NCBI GenBank assembly: GCA_029242715.1
Contig: JAQWTL010000003.1
Span: 20,090 to 84,089, forward strand
DNA length: 64,000 nt
Source of the DNA: Phycisphaerales bacterium
GTDB taxonomy: Bacteria > Planctomycetota > Phycisphaerae > Phycisphaerales > SM1A02
Direction of reading: 5' to 3'
Part shown: one piece after another, positions 25,799-35,442 of the stretch
How positions within the stretch are numbered: the stretch's first letter is position 1
Layout: the number at the start of each line of letters is the position of its first letter
Translations under genes and position numbers: made by a program
Notes under the pieces: model-generated
The model's database searches: none
What the model was told of the DNA's origin: nothing
The model's input: the letters and a program-made list of their open reading frames with translations, nothing else

Positions 25799-25846
25799 TC
25801 TGGAACATCGCCATTTGTTCTCATGGTGATCTGCTCCGCCTCATGT

Positions 25847-26797
25847 TCAGACTGGAGCAGCCGCTGATCTGACAGCGGATCGAAACCAACCCGCATCATC
25901 CAGACGCTGCAGAAGATCCTCAGGCGAATGAACCAGAGCCGCCCATCCATGTCCGATGGCAGCATGGCATCCTTCAGAAGTCCAATGATCGACTGATCCA
26001 GGCACCGCCCAGGCCTCCCGCCCCTGTGATTCCACAGCAAGACGTGCTGTAATCATGGCCCCACTTCGACGAGGCGCTTCAACCACCAGAACACCAATCG
26101 ATAATCCTGCAACGATCCGGTTGCGACGAGGAAACTGTCCTGCCCGTGGGGGCTGATCAACCGGCAACTCACTGACAATTGTTCCACCAGAATCAATGAC
26201 TTCCTGGAAGAGCGGCCGATGCTCCAATGGATAAGGATGACCTAGCCCACTGCCCAGAACGACAATGGTCCGACCACCTGACCGAAGCGTGGCACGATGG
26301 GCTTCTGCATCAATGCCGCGGGCACCACCAGAAACCACCGTCACACCAGCAGAAGCCAGGGCGCAGGCAAATCTGGAGGCTTGCCTGCGACCATAGGCAC
26401 TACAGCGGCGAGTGCCGACAATCGCGATGGCAAGCTCGGTGTCCACCAGGTCGCCTCCCTGTATCCGAAGCACAGGCGGCGGATCAGGAATACGACACAG
26501 TTGTTCCGGATACCCCTGCTGACTCCAGAGGAGATAACGGCCTCCCATATCTTCCAGAATCATTCGTTCCCTGGTGGGATCACTGCTTTGAATGGCTCTT
26601 GCCAGAATCGTAGCGGCTTCATCACCAATACCACAGCTTGCCGCGATACGTTCCTTGCTCGCCCCCAATACAACTTCAGGCGAACCAAGCCGATTGATCA
26701 ATCGGTTCGCAATACCATGGCCAACACCCTCGGCAGATAACAGCTGAAGCAAGGCATCATCACATTTGACGTGTTCCATGCATCGAAGCGTAGACAT
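25847..26797 (-). CDS. dprA: DNA-processing protein DprA
   Basis: A 316-residue DprA/Smf protein that protects incoming single-stranded DNA and loads RecA during transformation. The Rossmann-like core is complete: AIAIVGTRRCSAYGRRQASR, VTVVSGGARGIDAEAHRA, IVVLGSGLGHPYPLEHRPLF and FPRRNRIVAGLSIGVLVVEA. An N-terminal helical region of about 60 residues with a helix-hairpin-helix look (SAEGVGHGIANRLINRLG) precedes it. The C-terminal winged helix of some DprA proteins is short or absent. Start is at 26797, or 18 bp downstream at MEHVKC. Confidence 0.92.
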   Translation of the reverse strand: MSTLRCMEHVKCDDALLQLLSAEGVGHGIANRLINRLGSPEVVLGASKERIAASCGIGDEAATILARAIQSSDPTRERMILEDMGGRYLLWSQQGYPEQLCRIPDPPPVLRIQGGDLVDTELAIAIVGTRRCSAYGRRQASRFACALASAGVTVVSGGARGIDAEAHRATLRSGGRTIVVLGSGLGHPYPLEHRPLFQEVIDSGGTIVSELPVDQPPRAGQFPRRNRIVAGLSIGVLVVEAPRRSGAMITARLAVESQGREAWAVPGSVDHWTSEGCHAAIGHGWAALVHSPEDLLQRLDDAGWFRSAVRSAAAPV

Positions 26798-26861
26798 GAA
26801 ACGCCAGATAGCTGGCAGTCATGACAACAACTCATGGCCAAGCATTTGTGCACGTCTCGCG

Positions 26862-27455
26862 TCATTCAGCCAACAGTGCTTCGTCTTCGAACCGACGGCA
26901 AGAAGGCGAAGGCGTCAACGCCAGTCCGATGCAAAGGCACATGGCCCCGGCCCCCAGGAACCAAAGCCGCCTGGCTCCGGTAGCCATCACTTCCAACTGC
27001 GAAAAAGCAGCCTCATTCAAATTCTCCATTTCCAGAAGCTGCTCGGATTGCTGAGCTGAGGCATCAAGCCATTGCAGGACATCTGAAGGAGATGAGAGGT
27101 CACGAAGTACCGGCTCGTCTCCCGGATCAAGCTGGTTGAGATCCGCTCGACTGATTCGCCTGGCTACAGAATCGTCAGTACGAAGCTGATCAAGCATCAA
27201 TGTCGAGCGAGCCAATCGATCCTGAACCTGCGATTCAGCCAGCTTCACCTGCTCCAACTGACGCTGCAGGGATTGATTTTCCCGCCAGGCGGGCAGCAGG
27301 ATTCCTGAGGCAAGAATGGCGATCCCGACAACCACAAACAGCCAGCCTGGATCAATTCGCCGCACCCAGGAGCGTGTCGAGAAATCAGCAGCATCTTTGG
27401 AGGATTGAAAAGGCACAGAACAGATATCGGTCGCGTACCGCCGACAAGGCCACAC
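26862..27455 (-). CDS. Membrane protein with coiled-coil region, unknown function
   Basis: About 185-200 residues. A first transmembrane helix (GWLFVVVGIAILASGILL) is followed by a coiled-coil-like stretch (NQSLQRQLEQVKLAESQVQD) and a second hydrophobic segment near the C-terminus (RLWFLGAGAMCLCIGLAL). No known family is recognised. The start is uncertain: GTG at 27455 or 27416 are possible and none has a good ribosome site. The nearest promoter region is shared with the divergent PVC dehydrogenase gene, whose ATG is at 27501; dprA lies 64 bp downstream. Confidence 0.6.
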   Translation of the reverse strand: MWPCRRYATDICSVPFQSSKDAADFSTRSWVRRIDPGWLFVVVGIAILASGILLPAWRENQSLQRQLEQVKLAESQVQDRLARSTLMLDQLRTDDSVARRISRADLNQLDPGDEPVLRDLSSPSDVLQWLDASAQQSEQLLEMENLNEAAFSQLEVMATGARRLWFLGAGAMCLCIGLALTPSPSCRRFEDEALLAE

Positions 27456-27500
27456 ATCTACTGCAAAGTCATGGGCATCTGCGTGTATCGTAATGGGGCC

Positions 27501-30062
27501 ATGAGCACACCTCAGCGAATCCAAGCCATGATGCTGTTGATGACCGCCCTGGCCAGCACCGTAATGGGCCAGCAGGGAGATCGCTCAGGTGAAGAACAGC
27601 CCCCGCTGCCAGACTCCCTGGACATTCCCGCCAGCCCTCCACTTTCACCTGCTCAAGCGATGGCGTCCTTCACGCTACCTGAAGGACTATCGCTCGAACT
27701 GATCGCCGCAGAACCTCTGGTCATTGCACCGGTCACGTCGACCTTTGGACCAGATGGCAGGCTCTGGGTTGTTGAGATGCCTGGTTACATGAGTGACATT
27801 GATGGCTCAAGTGAGCTGGAGCCCACTGGACGGATCGTCCTGCTTTCTGACACAGACCAGGATGGAACCATGGATACCCGTCAGGTCTACCTGGATGGCC
27901 TGGTCCTGCCTCGCGCCCTGGCGATTGTCGAGGATGGCCTCCTGTTGGTCGCTCCACCCAATCTCATTCTTGCTCGTGACCTTGATGGAGATGACCAGGC
28001 TGATGAAACCACCATCCTGGATACAAGCTTTGGCGGTCTGGACAGCCCGGAACATGCCGGCAATGGTCTGCGTTATGGATTGGACAACTGGCTGCATTGC
28101 TCCCAGCACTCATGGGAATACCGTTTCCAGGATGGAATGCTGCAGAGAAGAGCCGTCCCATCCCATGGACAATGGGGACTCACCAGCGATGCCTGGGGAC
28201 AGTGGTACTACACGCCCAATTCCTACCCCTTGATGGTCGATCTGCTGCCCAAGCATGTTGTGGCCATGAATCCGGCACAACGTGATCACGCTGGCCTGTA
28301 CCAGCGACTGCCTGCAGACCAACAAGTCCACTCCGTACGAATAAACCCCGGGGTCAATCGCGCCTATCGCCGCGAGACACTCAATGAGGATTACACCCTG
28401 CGGCACTTCACCGCAGCCTGCAGTCCAGCCATCTACCTCGATGATGTTCTTGGCGAAAGCTATGCCGGTGATGTCTTCATATGCGAGCCTGCAGGCAACA
28501 CCGTCGAGCACCGCAATCTGGTCGACCGTGGCCACCTGACACCAGAACTTCGCTCCGACCCCGAAGTCGGTGCGATCCTGGCTTCCACCGATGAACGTTT
28601 TCGGCCCGTTCATGCCCAGACCGGTCCGGACGGCTGCCTCTACATAACAGACATGTACCGTGGCATTCTTCAGCACAAGATCTTCATGACCAGTTTTCTG
28701 CGTGAACAGGTCGAGGAACGCGAACTGGACAGCCCTGTCGACCGTGGACGCATCTGGCGAATCCGACCTGATGATGACACCATCCGAATACCACCTGATC
28801 TGACTGTCCTTCAGGACAGCCAACTCGTGGACAAGCTCATTGATTCAAATGGAACCACGAGGCTTCTCGCCCAACAACTGCTGGTTGAACGCGCGGCCCT
28901 GACTCCTGAAGCAACGAACAGACTTCGAGAGTTGGCGGTCTCTACTGGAGAACCATTGGGACGGACCCATGCACTCTGGACGCTCCAGGGACGTTCAGAA
29001 TTGACCACTGATCTGCTGCTGAAGGCCATGATCTCAGCAGATGACCGGCTGAGATCTCAGGCCTACCACATCGCTTCAGGACACCTGGACAACAGCCAGG
29101 TCACAGCCGCCCTCCTGAAAGGGCTCAAGGACAATTCCATCTCAGCAAGACGGCACGCCGCTTCAGCACTGGCCGGTGCAGAAGCGTCTGAACATCTTGA
29201 TGCGTTTGCCGAGGCAATGGACGCTCATCCTGGTGACAAGATCCTGAGAACAGCAATCGTAGCCGGCGCTCGTGGCGATGAACTCGCCCTCCTCTCCGAA
29301 CTCATCTGGAAAGAAAACTGGATCGAACAGGAACGTTCTCGAGTCCTGCTTGCCAAATCACTGGCTCGAACATCTTTGAGACAGAAGGATCCCGAGGCAC
29401 GACTGGCAATGCTTGAATTGCTTGCTGCTATTCCCGAAGACCAGGACTGGCTGGCGCTCGCGATCTCAGAGGAAGTCGTATCTGTACATGGCCTGAGAAC
29501 CGCCAACCCACGAACGCTGGAACTGCCCGCAGAACCCTTTGATTGGAAGGCGAGGCTGCAGGATGTGCCTGATCTCGCTGGTGGCCTGCTACGCCTCATC
29601 GATACGCACTCCATGTGGCCTGGCCGACCTGGATATGAACCTGATATCGATCTTGCAGGATTGACGCCTGAGGAAGCCGCCCAACTCAAACATGGCGCCA
29701 TGCTCTACACACATTGCTCAGGATGTCATCAGCCCAACGGACTTGGGCTTCGTGGCTTCTATCCTCCGCTTGCAGATTCGCCATTTGTTCTTGGAAAGAC
29801 CGAACCACTGATCTCCATTCTGCTGAAGGGGATGGAAGGGCCACTTGAAGTGGATGGGGCCATGTACAACCAACCCATGCCCCCGGCTCCCTTTGAAAAT
29901 GACGATGACATAGCGGCCATTACTTCTTTCATTAGAAGATCCTTCGACAACCAAGCCTCCCTGATATCTCCTGAAGAGGTCTCAAAGGTCCGCAAGCGGC
30001 TCATGAATCATCAGGGGCCGATGACAACTCAGTCTCTGACTGACCTGTGGCAATCCCCCTGA
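27501..30062 (+). CDS. PVC-type membrane-bound dehydrogenase / cytochrome c fusion
   Basis: An 853-residue secreted protein of the TIGR02604 'Piru_Ver' type, expanded in Planctomycetes and Verrucomicrobia. A signal peptide (MMLLMTALASTVMGQQ) is followed by a beta-propeller with FGPDGRLWVVEMPGYM, LARDLDGDDQADET and TGPDGCLYITDMYRGI, then an alpha-helical HEAT-like part (about 470-700). The C-terminus is a cytochrome c domain with CSGCH (near residue 740) and FYPPLADSPFV. Such proteins are thought to oxidise sugars or alcohols in the periplasm; the substrate is unknown. ATG at 27501 is chosen. A strong terminator lies 110 bp beyond the stop. Confidence 0.85.
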   Translation: MSTPQRIQAMMLLMTALASTVMGQQGDRSGEEQPPLPDSLDIPASPPLSPAQAMASFTLPEGLSLELIAAEPLVIAPVTSTFGPDGRLWVVEMPGYMSDIDGSSELEPTGRIVLLSDTDQDGTMDTRQVYLDGLVLPRALAIVEDGLLLVAPPNLILARDLDGDDQADETTILDTSFGGLDSPEHAGNGLRYGLDNWLHCSQHSWEYRFQDGMLQRRAVPSHGQWGLTSDAWGQWYYTPNSYPLMVDLLPKHVVAMNPAQRDHAGLYQRLPADQQVHSVRINPGVNRAYRRETLNEDYTLRHFTAACSPAIYLDDVLGESYAGDVFICEPAGNTVEHRNLVDRGHLTPELRSDPEVGAILASTDERFRPVHAQTGPDGCLYITDMYRGILQHKIFMTSFLREQVEERELDSPVDRGRIWRIRPDDDTIRIPPDLTVLQDSQLVDKLIDSNGTTRLLAQQLLVERAALTPEATNRLRELAVSTGEPLGRTHALWTLQGRSELTTDLLLKAMISADDRLRSQAYHIASGHLDNSQVTAALLKGLKDNSISARRHAASALAGAEASEHLDAFAEAMDAHPGDKILRTAIVAGARGDELALLSELIWKENWIEQERSRVLLAKSLARTSLRQKDPEARLAMLELLAAIPEDQDWLALAISEEVVSVHGLRTANPRTLELPAEPFDWKARLQDVPDLAGGLLRLIDTHSMWPGRPGYEPDIDLAGLTPEEAAQLKHGAMLYTHCSGCHQPNGLGLRGFYPPLADSPFVLGKTEPLISILLKGMEGPLEVDGAMYNQPMPPAPFENDDDIAAITSFIRRSFDNQASLISPEEVSKVRKRLMNHQGPMTTQSLTDLWQSP

Positions 30063-30171
30063 AACAAGCATCAATAAAGAACTCTGCAGAAGCCCCGAAC
30101 TTGTTTCAAAATCGGGTGGCGGCCGTAACCGGAGCCGGTTAGCCTGAAGTTCTCAGGAGAGAGAGGAGGGG

Positions 30172-30208
30172 TGGCCGGCTCGCGTGCGAGTCGGCCAACT
30201 CTTTTTTT
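30172..30208 (+). terminator. Rho-independent terminator
   Basis: TGGCCGGCTCG (30172-30182) and CGAGTCGGCCA (30187-30197) make an 11-bp stem with one G-T wobble and a CGTG loop, followed by ACTC and seven T (30202-30208). It ends the PVC dehydrogenase transcript, or a small RNA read from the 154-bp gap before it. Confidence 0.85.
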
Positions 30209-30215
30209 GGCCTCT

Positions 30216-32492
30216 TCATCTGTTGACGTCGAATTCGTCAAGAACGTCATCCAGTAACCGAAGCGTCATGTCAATGTCCGCTTCATCAAGAACAAGCGGT
30301 GGCTTGATCTTGATGACATTATGCAATGGGCCATCAGTGCTCAGTAGAACGCCACGATCCTTCATGGCATTCACCAGTTGCCTTGCTTCGGTATCCGCAG
30401 GTTCCAGGCTCACCTTGTCGCGGACAAGTTCCACGCCCAGGAACAGACCATGGCCACGAACATCACCGACCATCGAATGGCGATGCTGCAAGGCTAGTAG
30501 GCCCTGCATGAATCTACTGCCGAGTACACGTGCTCGTTCCTGAAGTGATTCTGCTTCGATCACATCCAGGACCGCCATGCCGCAGGCACATGACACGGGA
30601 TTTCCGCCAAAGGTGGAGAAGAATTCCATGCCGTTATCAAAGGCTTCTGCGATTGCACGAGTCGTCACTACGGCTCCGAGCGGATGCCCATTTCCAATGG
30701 GTTTGCCCATGACAACGATGTCCGGAACGACCCCTGCAAGTTCGAATCCCCAGAAGGCCTCGCCTACTCGGCCAAATCCAACTTGAACTTCATCTGCCAC
30801 ACAGAGACCGCCCGCTCGACGTACATGCTCGAATGCTGCAGAAAGATATCCCTCAGGAAGTGGGATCTGCCCACCGCAGGACAGCATCGTCTCTGCGAAG
30901 AAAGCCGCGATGGACCCCCCACCCGAACAGGCCTCGCCGATCACACGCCCCACTTCAAGGGCATAGGCCGGACCGGCATCTGCATCACGAATCTCCCCGC
31001 GGTAGACATCCGGCATCGGGACGACATGAACCCAGGACGCCTGGGCATGCCCCCCCCGACCATTGAACTTGTATGGGCTCATCTCGATGCAGTTGCTTGT
31101 GTGGCCGTGATAAGCACCATCAATGACCAGGACATCCCGGCTGGCTGTAGCTGCTCGAGCGATTCGCAAGGCGAGCTCGTTGGCTTCTGAACCGGAATTG
31201 ACGAAGTAGCACACGTCAAGACCATCAGGCATCGTGTCACAGAGTCGCCTGGCATAACGAGTGATGTTCTCATGGAGATAACGGGTATTGGTATTCAGAA
31301 CAGCCGCTTGTGAAGCCATAGCCGCAACGACATGTGGATGACAGTGCCCCACATGACAGACATTGTTCACAAGGTCAAGATAGGGCCGGCCATCGGCCGC
31401 ATGAAGATACTGTCCTCGACCTCGAATGATATGCAGCGGTGATTCGTAGCTCAGGGAAAGAGATGGCCCGACCAGCGCATCACGGGCTTCAAGCAGTTGG
31501 GTCTCGTCTCCCGATGCCTTGCGATCAAAAAGCATGTCCAATGCTTCAGATGGCGAATGATTCATGATCGAATCAAGCGTAGACCAGGTTGATTCCTGGT
31601 GAGAAAACCATGTCTCATGATCAGGGGCGCCTACGCGCCTTGTTTCAGCAATACAGATGCTTGTAGCCAGTCTCGCGATTGCCAACGAAACGAGTGCGTC
31701 ATATTCCAACCGTTGCAAAGGACGAATACTCTGATAGCCAGAGAGCAATGGCGAGGCTGATTGCAGACTCATGCCTTCCTGCTGGAGTGCATAGGCAAGC
31801 AGAATGGCCAGATCCTGAACAAGTGCACCAGACTGGCAATCCCCCACATCAAGCAGGCCAACGACCTGCCCCTTGTCCACAAGAATGTTCTCGTCATTGG
31901 GATCACCATGAAGCATCCCCTGGGGACAGGCCTGAAGAACCGGGACGGCGCATGCCCGGAACAGATGAAAGCAGTCTTCCAATGTTCTTCGGCGTGAACT
32001 TGAATCGATCAGGCTTATGGCATCCACATTCCTGTGGGCATGAGACAGATCCCATTGATGCGTTCGACTGGCCCCCGGATGGCTGAAGGAATCAAGAGAC
32101 TGGTGCACCTGTGCCAGAAAGGCCCCGATCTCGAAGAGCAGATCCGGCGTCGTTCCAGCTTCTCTCCATCCTGTTCCCGGCAGGAAGGACTGGAGTCGAC
32201 CAATGGCCTGATGTCCCGCGATACTCAACTGGATACAGGCCTTGCTTCCAGGTGCTGGTGATGAGGTTGGTACTGCAAATCCTGCTGAAGCCAGATGGGC
32301 CAGCAGAGCTTCCTCAAGATCCACATCAGCATGCGGATCGGTTGTGAGCTTCAGGATCTTCTTTTCTTGACCGTCACACTCCACAAGAAAGTTCAGATTC
32401 TCTCCAGGAAGCCGAGTCAATGATGCCTCAAGGCCCCAGTGCTCCTCGAGAAGCGCACTTGCAAGTGCCGGATAATCGGGTCGAGTCTTCAC
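30216..32492 (-). CDS. Kinase-aminotransferase fusion (hydroxylysine kinase / phospho-lyase type)
   Basis: A 758-residue bifunctional protein. Residues 1-310 form an aminoglycoside-phosphotransferase-fold kinase with HGDPNDENI (catalytic D197) and LLDVGD (metal D215). Residues about 340-758 are a class III PLP aminotransferase fold with the Schiff-base K597 in [23 protein letters not shown] and [14 protein letters not shown]. The same pair occurs in animals as separate proteins: hydroxylysine kinase (AGPHD1) and the phospho-lyases AGXT2L1/L2, which act on phosphoethanolamine and phosphohydroxylysine. The likely reaction is phosphorylation of an amino alcohol followed by beta-elimination of phosphate; the substrate is open. 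The start is GTG at 32492, as no ATG lies near. Confidence 0.85.
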   Translation of the reverse strand: MKTRPDYPALASALLEEHWGLEASLTRLPGENLNFLVECDGQEKKILKLTTDPHADVDLEEALLAHLASAGFAVPTSSPAPGSKACIQLSIAGHQAIGRLQSFLPGTGWREAGTTPDLLFEIGAFLAQVHQSLDSFSHPGASRTHQWDLSHAHRNVDAISLIDSSSRRRTLEDCFHLFRACAVPVLQACPQGMLHGDPNDENILVDKGQVVGLLDVGDCQSGALVQDLAILLAYALQQEGMSLQSASPLLSGYQSIRPLQRLEYDALVSLAIARLATSICIAETRRVGAPDHETWFSHQESTWSTLDSIMNHSPSEALDMLFDRKASGDETQLLEARDALVGPSLSLSYESPLHIIRGRGQYLHAADGRPYLDLVNNVCHVGHCHPHVVAAMASQAAVLNTNTRYLHENITRYARRLCDTMPDGLDVCYFVNSGSEANELALRIARAATASRDVLVIDGAYHGHTSNCIEMSPYKFNGRGGHAQASWVHVVPMPDVYRGEIRDADAGPAYALEVGRVIGEACSGGGSIAAFFAETMLSCGGQIPLPEGYLSAAFEHVRRAGGLCVADEVQVGFGRVGEAFWGFELAGVVPDIVVMGKPIGNGHPLGAVVTTRAIAEAFDNGMEFFSTFGGNPVSCACGMAVLDVIEAESLQERARVLGSRFMQGLLALQHRHSMVGDVRGHGLFLGVELVRDKVSLEPADTEARQLVNAMKDRGVLLSTDGPLHNVIKIKPPLVLDEADIDMTLRLLDDVLDEFDVNR

Positions 32493-32554
32493 GACTCAAT
32501 CGTAACAGTCTGAAGATATTGAGTGAAAACTGCCCGCAGACAAGCAAGGGTGAA

Positions 32555-32588
32555 TCCAAACCAGCGAGCCCCCAAGGCGGCTCGCTGG
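32555..32588 (-). terminator. Hairpin downstream of the PEP-CTERM-like gene
   Basis: CCAGCGAGCC (32561-32570) pairs perfectly with GGCTCGCTGG (32579-32588). Read on the minus strand it is followed by TTTGGATT, a weak T tract. It lies 25 bp past the stop of the PEP-CTERM-like gene and would end that transcript before the kinase-aminotransferase gene. Confidence 0.5.
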
Positions 32589-32613
32589 CTCCACTCCTCC
32601 CATGCGTCTTTTT

Positions 32614-33273
32614 TCAACGCCGCCGGCGTGGCAGAATCAAGCCAGCACCAACCAGTAGTGCCAGGGCACCAGGCGCGGGAACGTTGGTATAGATCGTTGG
32701 ATTATCAAGCCATGTGGTTTCGGACACTCCAGTCCATGTTTCACCCACGATTCGCAAATCGTCTACATCTTCAAGAACCCATTGGATATCAGCCATGGTT
32801 GCCGTTTGTGCACCATTGCCCAAATCAACCAGCCAACCAGCAGAGAGGTCGAATGCGAAATCCAAATGGTGCCACTGACTTTCAGCAAGACCGAAACTGC
32901 CCAAGCCGATGAGACGAACACCATCGCGGTACAGGCTTACACCCGGGCGCTTGTTATCCATGATCATGTCAGCTTTCCAGTCGAAGAAAATGCCGCCATT
33001 TCCAACTGCCGAAGAAAAGTCTCCATGAAAGTGATCAGGCGCTTCAAACAGGTAACCACCGGGCGTCACATCCGCAAACTCGAGATGGCCGGTAGGGACA
33101 CCGCCACTCGGTGCCCAGGAAGGCGTGAAATAAGTCACATTGCCCGAAAGATTGTCACGCACTTTCCAGCTATCAACATCGTTGTCGTAGTTGCTGTGTG
33201 CAAGATAGGTAGAGGCCATTGCAGGCGCAGAGATCGCGGTAGCCGCCAGGGCGGCGAATAGAACATTTTTCAT
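32614..33273 (-). CDS. Secreted protein with PEP-CTERM-like C-terminal anchor
   Basis: A 219-residue exported protein. A signal peptide (MKNVLFAALAATAISAPAMA) opens it; the body is a beta-rich, jelly-roll-like sequence (SWKVRDNLSGNVTYFTPSW, WHHLDFAFDLSAGWLVDLG). The C-terminus has the sorting layout of planctomycete PEP-CTERM-like proteins: VPAPGALALLVGAGLILP and four Arg. Such tails are taken to be recognised by an exosortase system for outer-surface delivery; no exosortase is in the window. The start is supported by GGAG 9 nt upstream of ATG at 33273; a TTG further upstream is unlikely. Confidence 0.82.
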   Translation of the reverse strand: MKNVLFAALAATAISAPAMASTYLAHSNYDNDVDSWKVRDNLSGNVTYFTPSWAPSGGVPTGHLEFADVTPGGYLFEAPDHFHGDFSSAVGNGGIFFDWKADMIMDNKRPGVSLYRDGVRLIGLGSFGLAESQWHHLDFAFDLSAGWLVDLGNGAQTATMADIQWVLEDVDDLRIVGETWTGVSETTWLDNPTIYTNVPAPGALALLVGAGLILPRRRR

Positions 33274-33416
33274 TTGCCAGTACTCCATGCTGGGCGTCGA
33301 GGTGATCCAGGCTGAACATGCCAGCCACTAGAGATCTGCGCCAGATATCAGGATCTCGCAGCAATTCCAACAAGAAGATGAATATGGCCCGCAAGGATGA
33401 AAAACCCTTCATGAGC

Positions 33417-33454
33417 CAAAAACGAAACAACCCCCTTCCGTGAAGAAGAGGGTT
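33417..33454 (-). terminator. Terminator of the tRNA-fMet gene
   Basis: On the minus strand AACCCTCTTC (33454-33445), a 6-nt loop and GAAGGGGGTT (33438-33429) form a 10-bp stem with one wobble pair, followed by GTTTCGTTTTTGG. It begins 15 bp past the tRNA 3' end. Confidence 0.8.
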
Positions 33455-33468
33455 GGCTTCGGCGTGAA

Positions 33469-33542
<74 letters not shown>

Positions 33543-33555
33543 ATAGAGGTTGGAC

Positions 33556-33583
33556 AGTATACGTGGGCGATCTCAACGGTCAA
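33556..33583 (-). promoter_or_regulatory. Sigma70-type promoter of the tRNA-fMet gene
   Basis: On the minus strand TTGACC (33583-33578), a 16-nt spacer and TATACT (33561-33556) lie 13 bp before the tRNA 5' end. Both hexamers differ from consensus at one base, the best promoter match in the window. Confidence 0.8.
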
Positions 33584-33675
33584 GGCGAGCGCCCATGGGA
33601 TCGTGCCCCTGGGCATGCAAACGTGCCATCCATGCGTCACAATGCCCCTCAGCCTTTCCAGAGGAGTGCTTGCCC

Positions 33676-35442
33676 ATGGCCAAGCGGCCTGTCGCACAAC
33701 TCATCAATGAAGCCGATCAGGCTACTCGAATTGGCGATCATGCCAAGGCGGTCAAACTGCTGAAGCATGCCGCCAAGGATCAATCGAATTCAGCAGAGAT
33801 CGCGGTAAAACTTGCCGACTCTCTTGTTGCATCTGGCCAGCCTGCGGAAGCTGTAAAGATCCTGAATAGATCAATCCAGAAACACAAGAACAATGCCGCC
33901 CTGTTGTCTAGCCTGGTTACCGCACAGAGATTGGCTGGCAACCTGAATGCCGCCCTTGAGGCTGCTCATGAATTGACGAGGCTGTCACCCGACAGCCCCC
34001 AATCATGGCATCTGCTTGGACGAACACAGATGGCTTCCGCAGATGCCCCCACTGCCTACCACACTCTGGAGCACGCTCTGTCTCTTGATCCCGATGATCT
34101 CGAGATCCGGGGCCTGTTTGCTGATGCCCAACTCAGCAGCGGCGTCTATCCGCTCCCCATTGACCAGGCCGAGGAGATGGTTCGACTTCAGCCAGACAAC
34201 TCACGCAATCATTCTCGACTTGGAAACGGATACCGGATCAACACCCGTTTCGAGGAAGCAATTGCCGCATTTGATACAGCGATGTCTCTTGATCGCCACA
34301 ACCTGGAAGCAGTTGCCGGGAAGGCCGAGGTTCTGGAATCCCTTGGCCAGACCGATGAGGCCATGAGCCTGGTCAAGCCCAGGATCTATACGGGACAGAC
34401 GTCCTTTCTTCTGCTGAACTGCTGGGCAAGGCTCTGCCAGCGCAAGAAGGATCCTGCCACTGCCATCGGACCGATCGAACAGTTCATATCAGCTGGCCGG
34501 TCTTCTGCCTGGCATCGGAGCAATCTCCTGATCCGACTTGGGCAGCTCTATGAAAAAGTCGAGCGATACGACGAGGCCTTCCAGGCTTGGACTCTGGGCA
34601 ATCGGCTGCATCGTGGCCGGTGGGACAATGAAGCACATGAGCAACTCATTGACAGATTGATCTCAGCCTACTCTGAGGAAGCAATGAATTCGCTGCCACG
34701 AAGTGATTCCAAAAGCAGCCAGCCTGTATTCGTTGTCGGAATGTATCGAAGTGGCACAACGCTGACTGAACAGATTCTCTCGGCTCACCCAGCCATTGCC
34801 GGGGCCGGCGAACTTGGCCAGATGAACGCATTGGCAATTGAACTCCCTGAAAAGCTGGGAGATGAACTGACCTACCCCGAATGTATTGCCAAGGCGACAC
34901 CTTCCGTCCTTGCAGAACTGGCTGAGTCATACCGTGCCTATGCCCACCAACTGGCAGGCAATGAGGATCGCATTACAGACAAGATGCCCATGAACTATCT
35001 CCACGTGGGCCTGATCTCGCTGGTGTTCCCCAATGCCCGGATCATCCACTGCACTCGCAATCCAATGGACACCTGCATCTCCTGTTATGGCAATGCCTTC
35101 TCCTCGAGAATGGCTTACACCGCAGATCTCAACGATCTGGGACATACCTATCGCCAGTACAAACGACTCATGGCCCATTGGGAGAACGTCAATACCCTTC
35201 CGATGATCGAGCTCAATTACGAGTCGCTGGTCACGGATCCTGAACCCGTACTTCGCTCAATACTCGAGTTCATCGAGATTCCATGGGATGACGCCTGCCT
35301 GTCTTTCCATGAATCAAAGCGTATCAATGTGACTCCGAGCATCGATCAGGTCCGTGAACCTCTTTATCGCGGATCCATGGGACGAGCCAGTCACTTTGAA
35401 TCGCATCTGGAGCCATTGAAGCAGGCGCTTGCCTCGGGCTAG
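33676..35442 (+). CDS. TPR-sulfotransferase
   Basis: A 588-residue protein with about 330 residues of TPR repeats (SLVASGQPAEAVKILNRSI type) and a C-terminal sulfotransferase domain. The PAPS 5'-phosphosulfate loop reads VVGMYRSGTTLTEQIL and the 3'-phosphate site IHCTRNPMDTCISCY; DKMPMNYLHVGLI lies between. The acceptor is unknown; similar TPR-sulfotransferases are common in planctomycetes. ATG at 33676 has GGAG 9 nt upstream; the longer frame overlaps the tRNA promoter and is unlikely. Its stop TAG shares the palindrome CTAG with the stop of the convergent hutF-like gene. Confidence 0.88.
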   Translation: MAKRPVAQLINEADQATRIGDHAKAVKLLKHAAKDQSNSAEIAVKLADSLVASGQPAEAVKILNRSIQKHKNNAALLSSLVTAQRLAGNLNAALEAAHELTRLSPDSPQSWHLLGRTQMASADAPTAYHTLEHALSLDPDDLEIRGLFADAQLSSGVYPLPIDQAEEMVRLQPDNSRNHSRLGNGYRINTRFEEAIAAFDTAMSLDRHNLEAVAGKAEVLESLGQTDEAMSLVKPRIYTGQTSFLLLNCWARLCQRKKDPATAIGPIEQFISAGRSSAWHRSNLLIRLGQLYEKVERYDEAFQAWTLGNRLHRGRWDNEAHEQLIDRLISAYSEEAMNSLPRSDSKSSQPVFVVGMYRSGTTLTEQILSAHPAIAGAGELGQMNALAIELPEKLGDELTYPECIAKATPSVLAELAESYRAYAHQLAGNEDRITDKMPMNYLHVGLISLVFPNARIIHCTRNPMDTCISCYGNAFSSRMAYTADLNDLGHTYRQYKRLMAHWENVNTLPMIELNYESLVTDPEPVLRSILEFIEIPWDDACLSFHESKRINVTPSIDQVREPLYRGSMGRASHFESHLEPLKQALASG

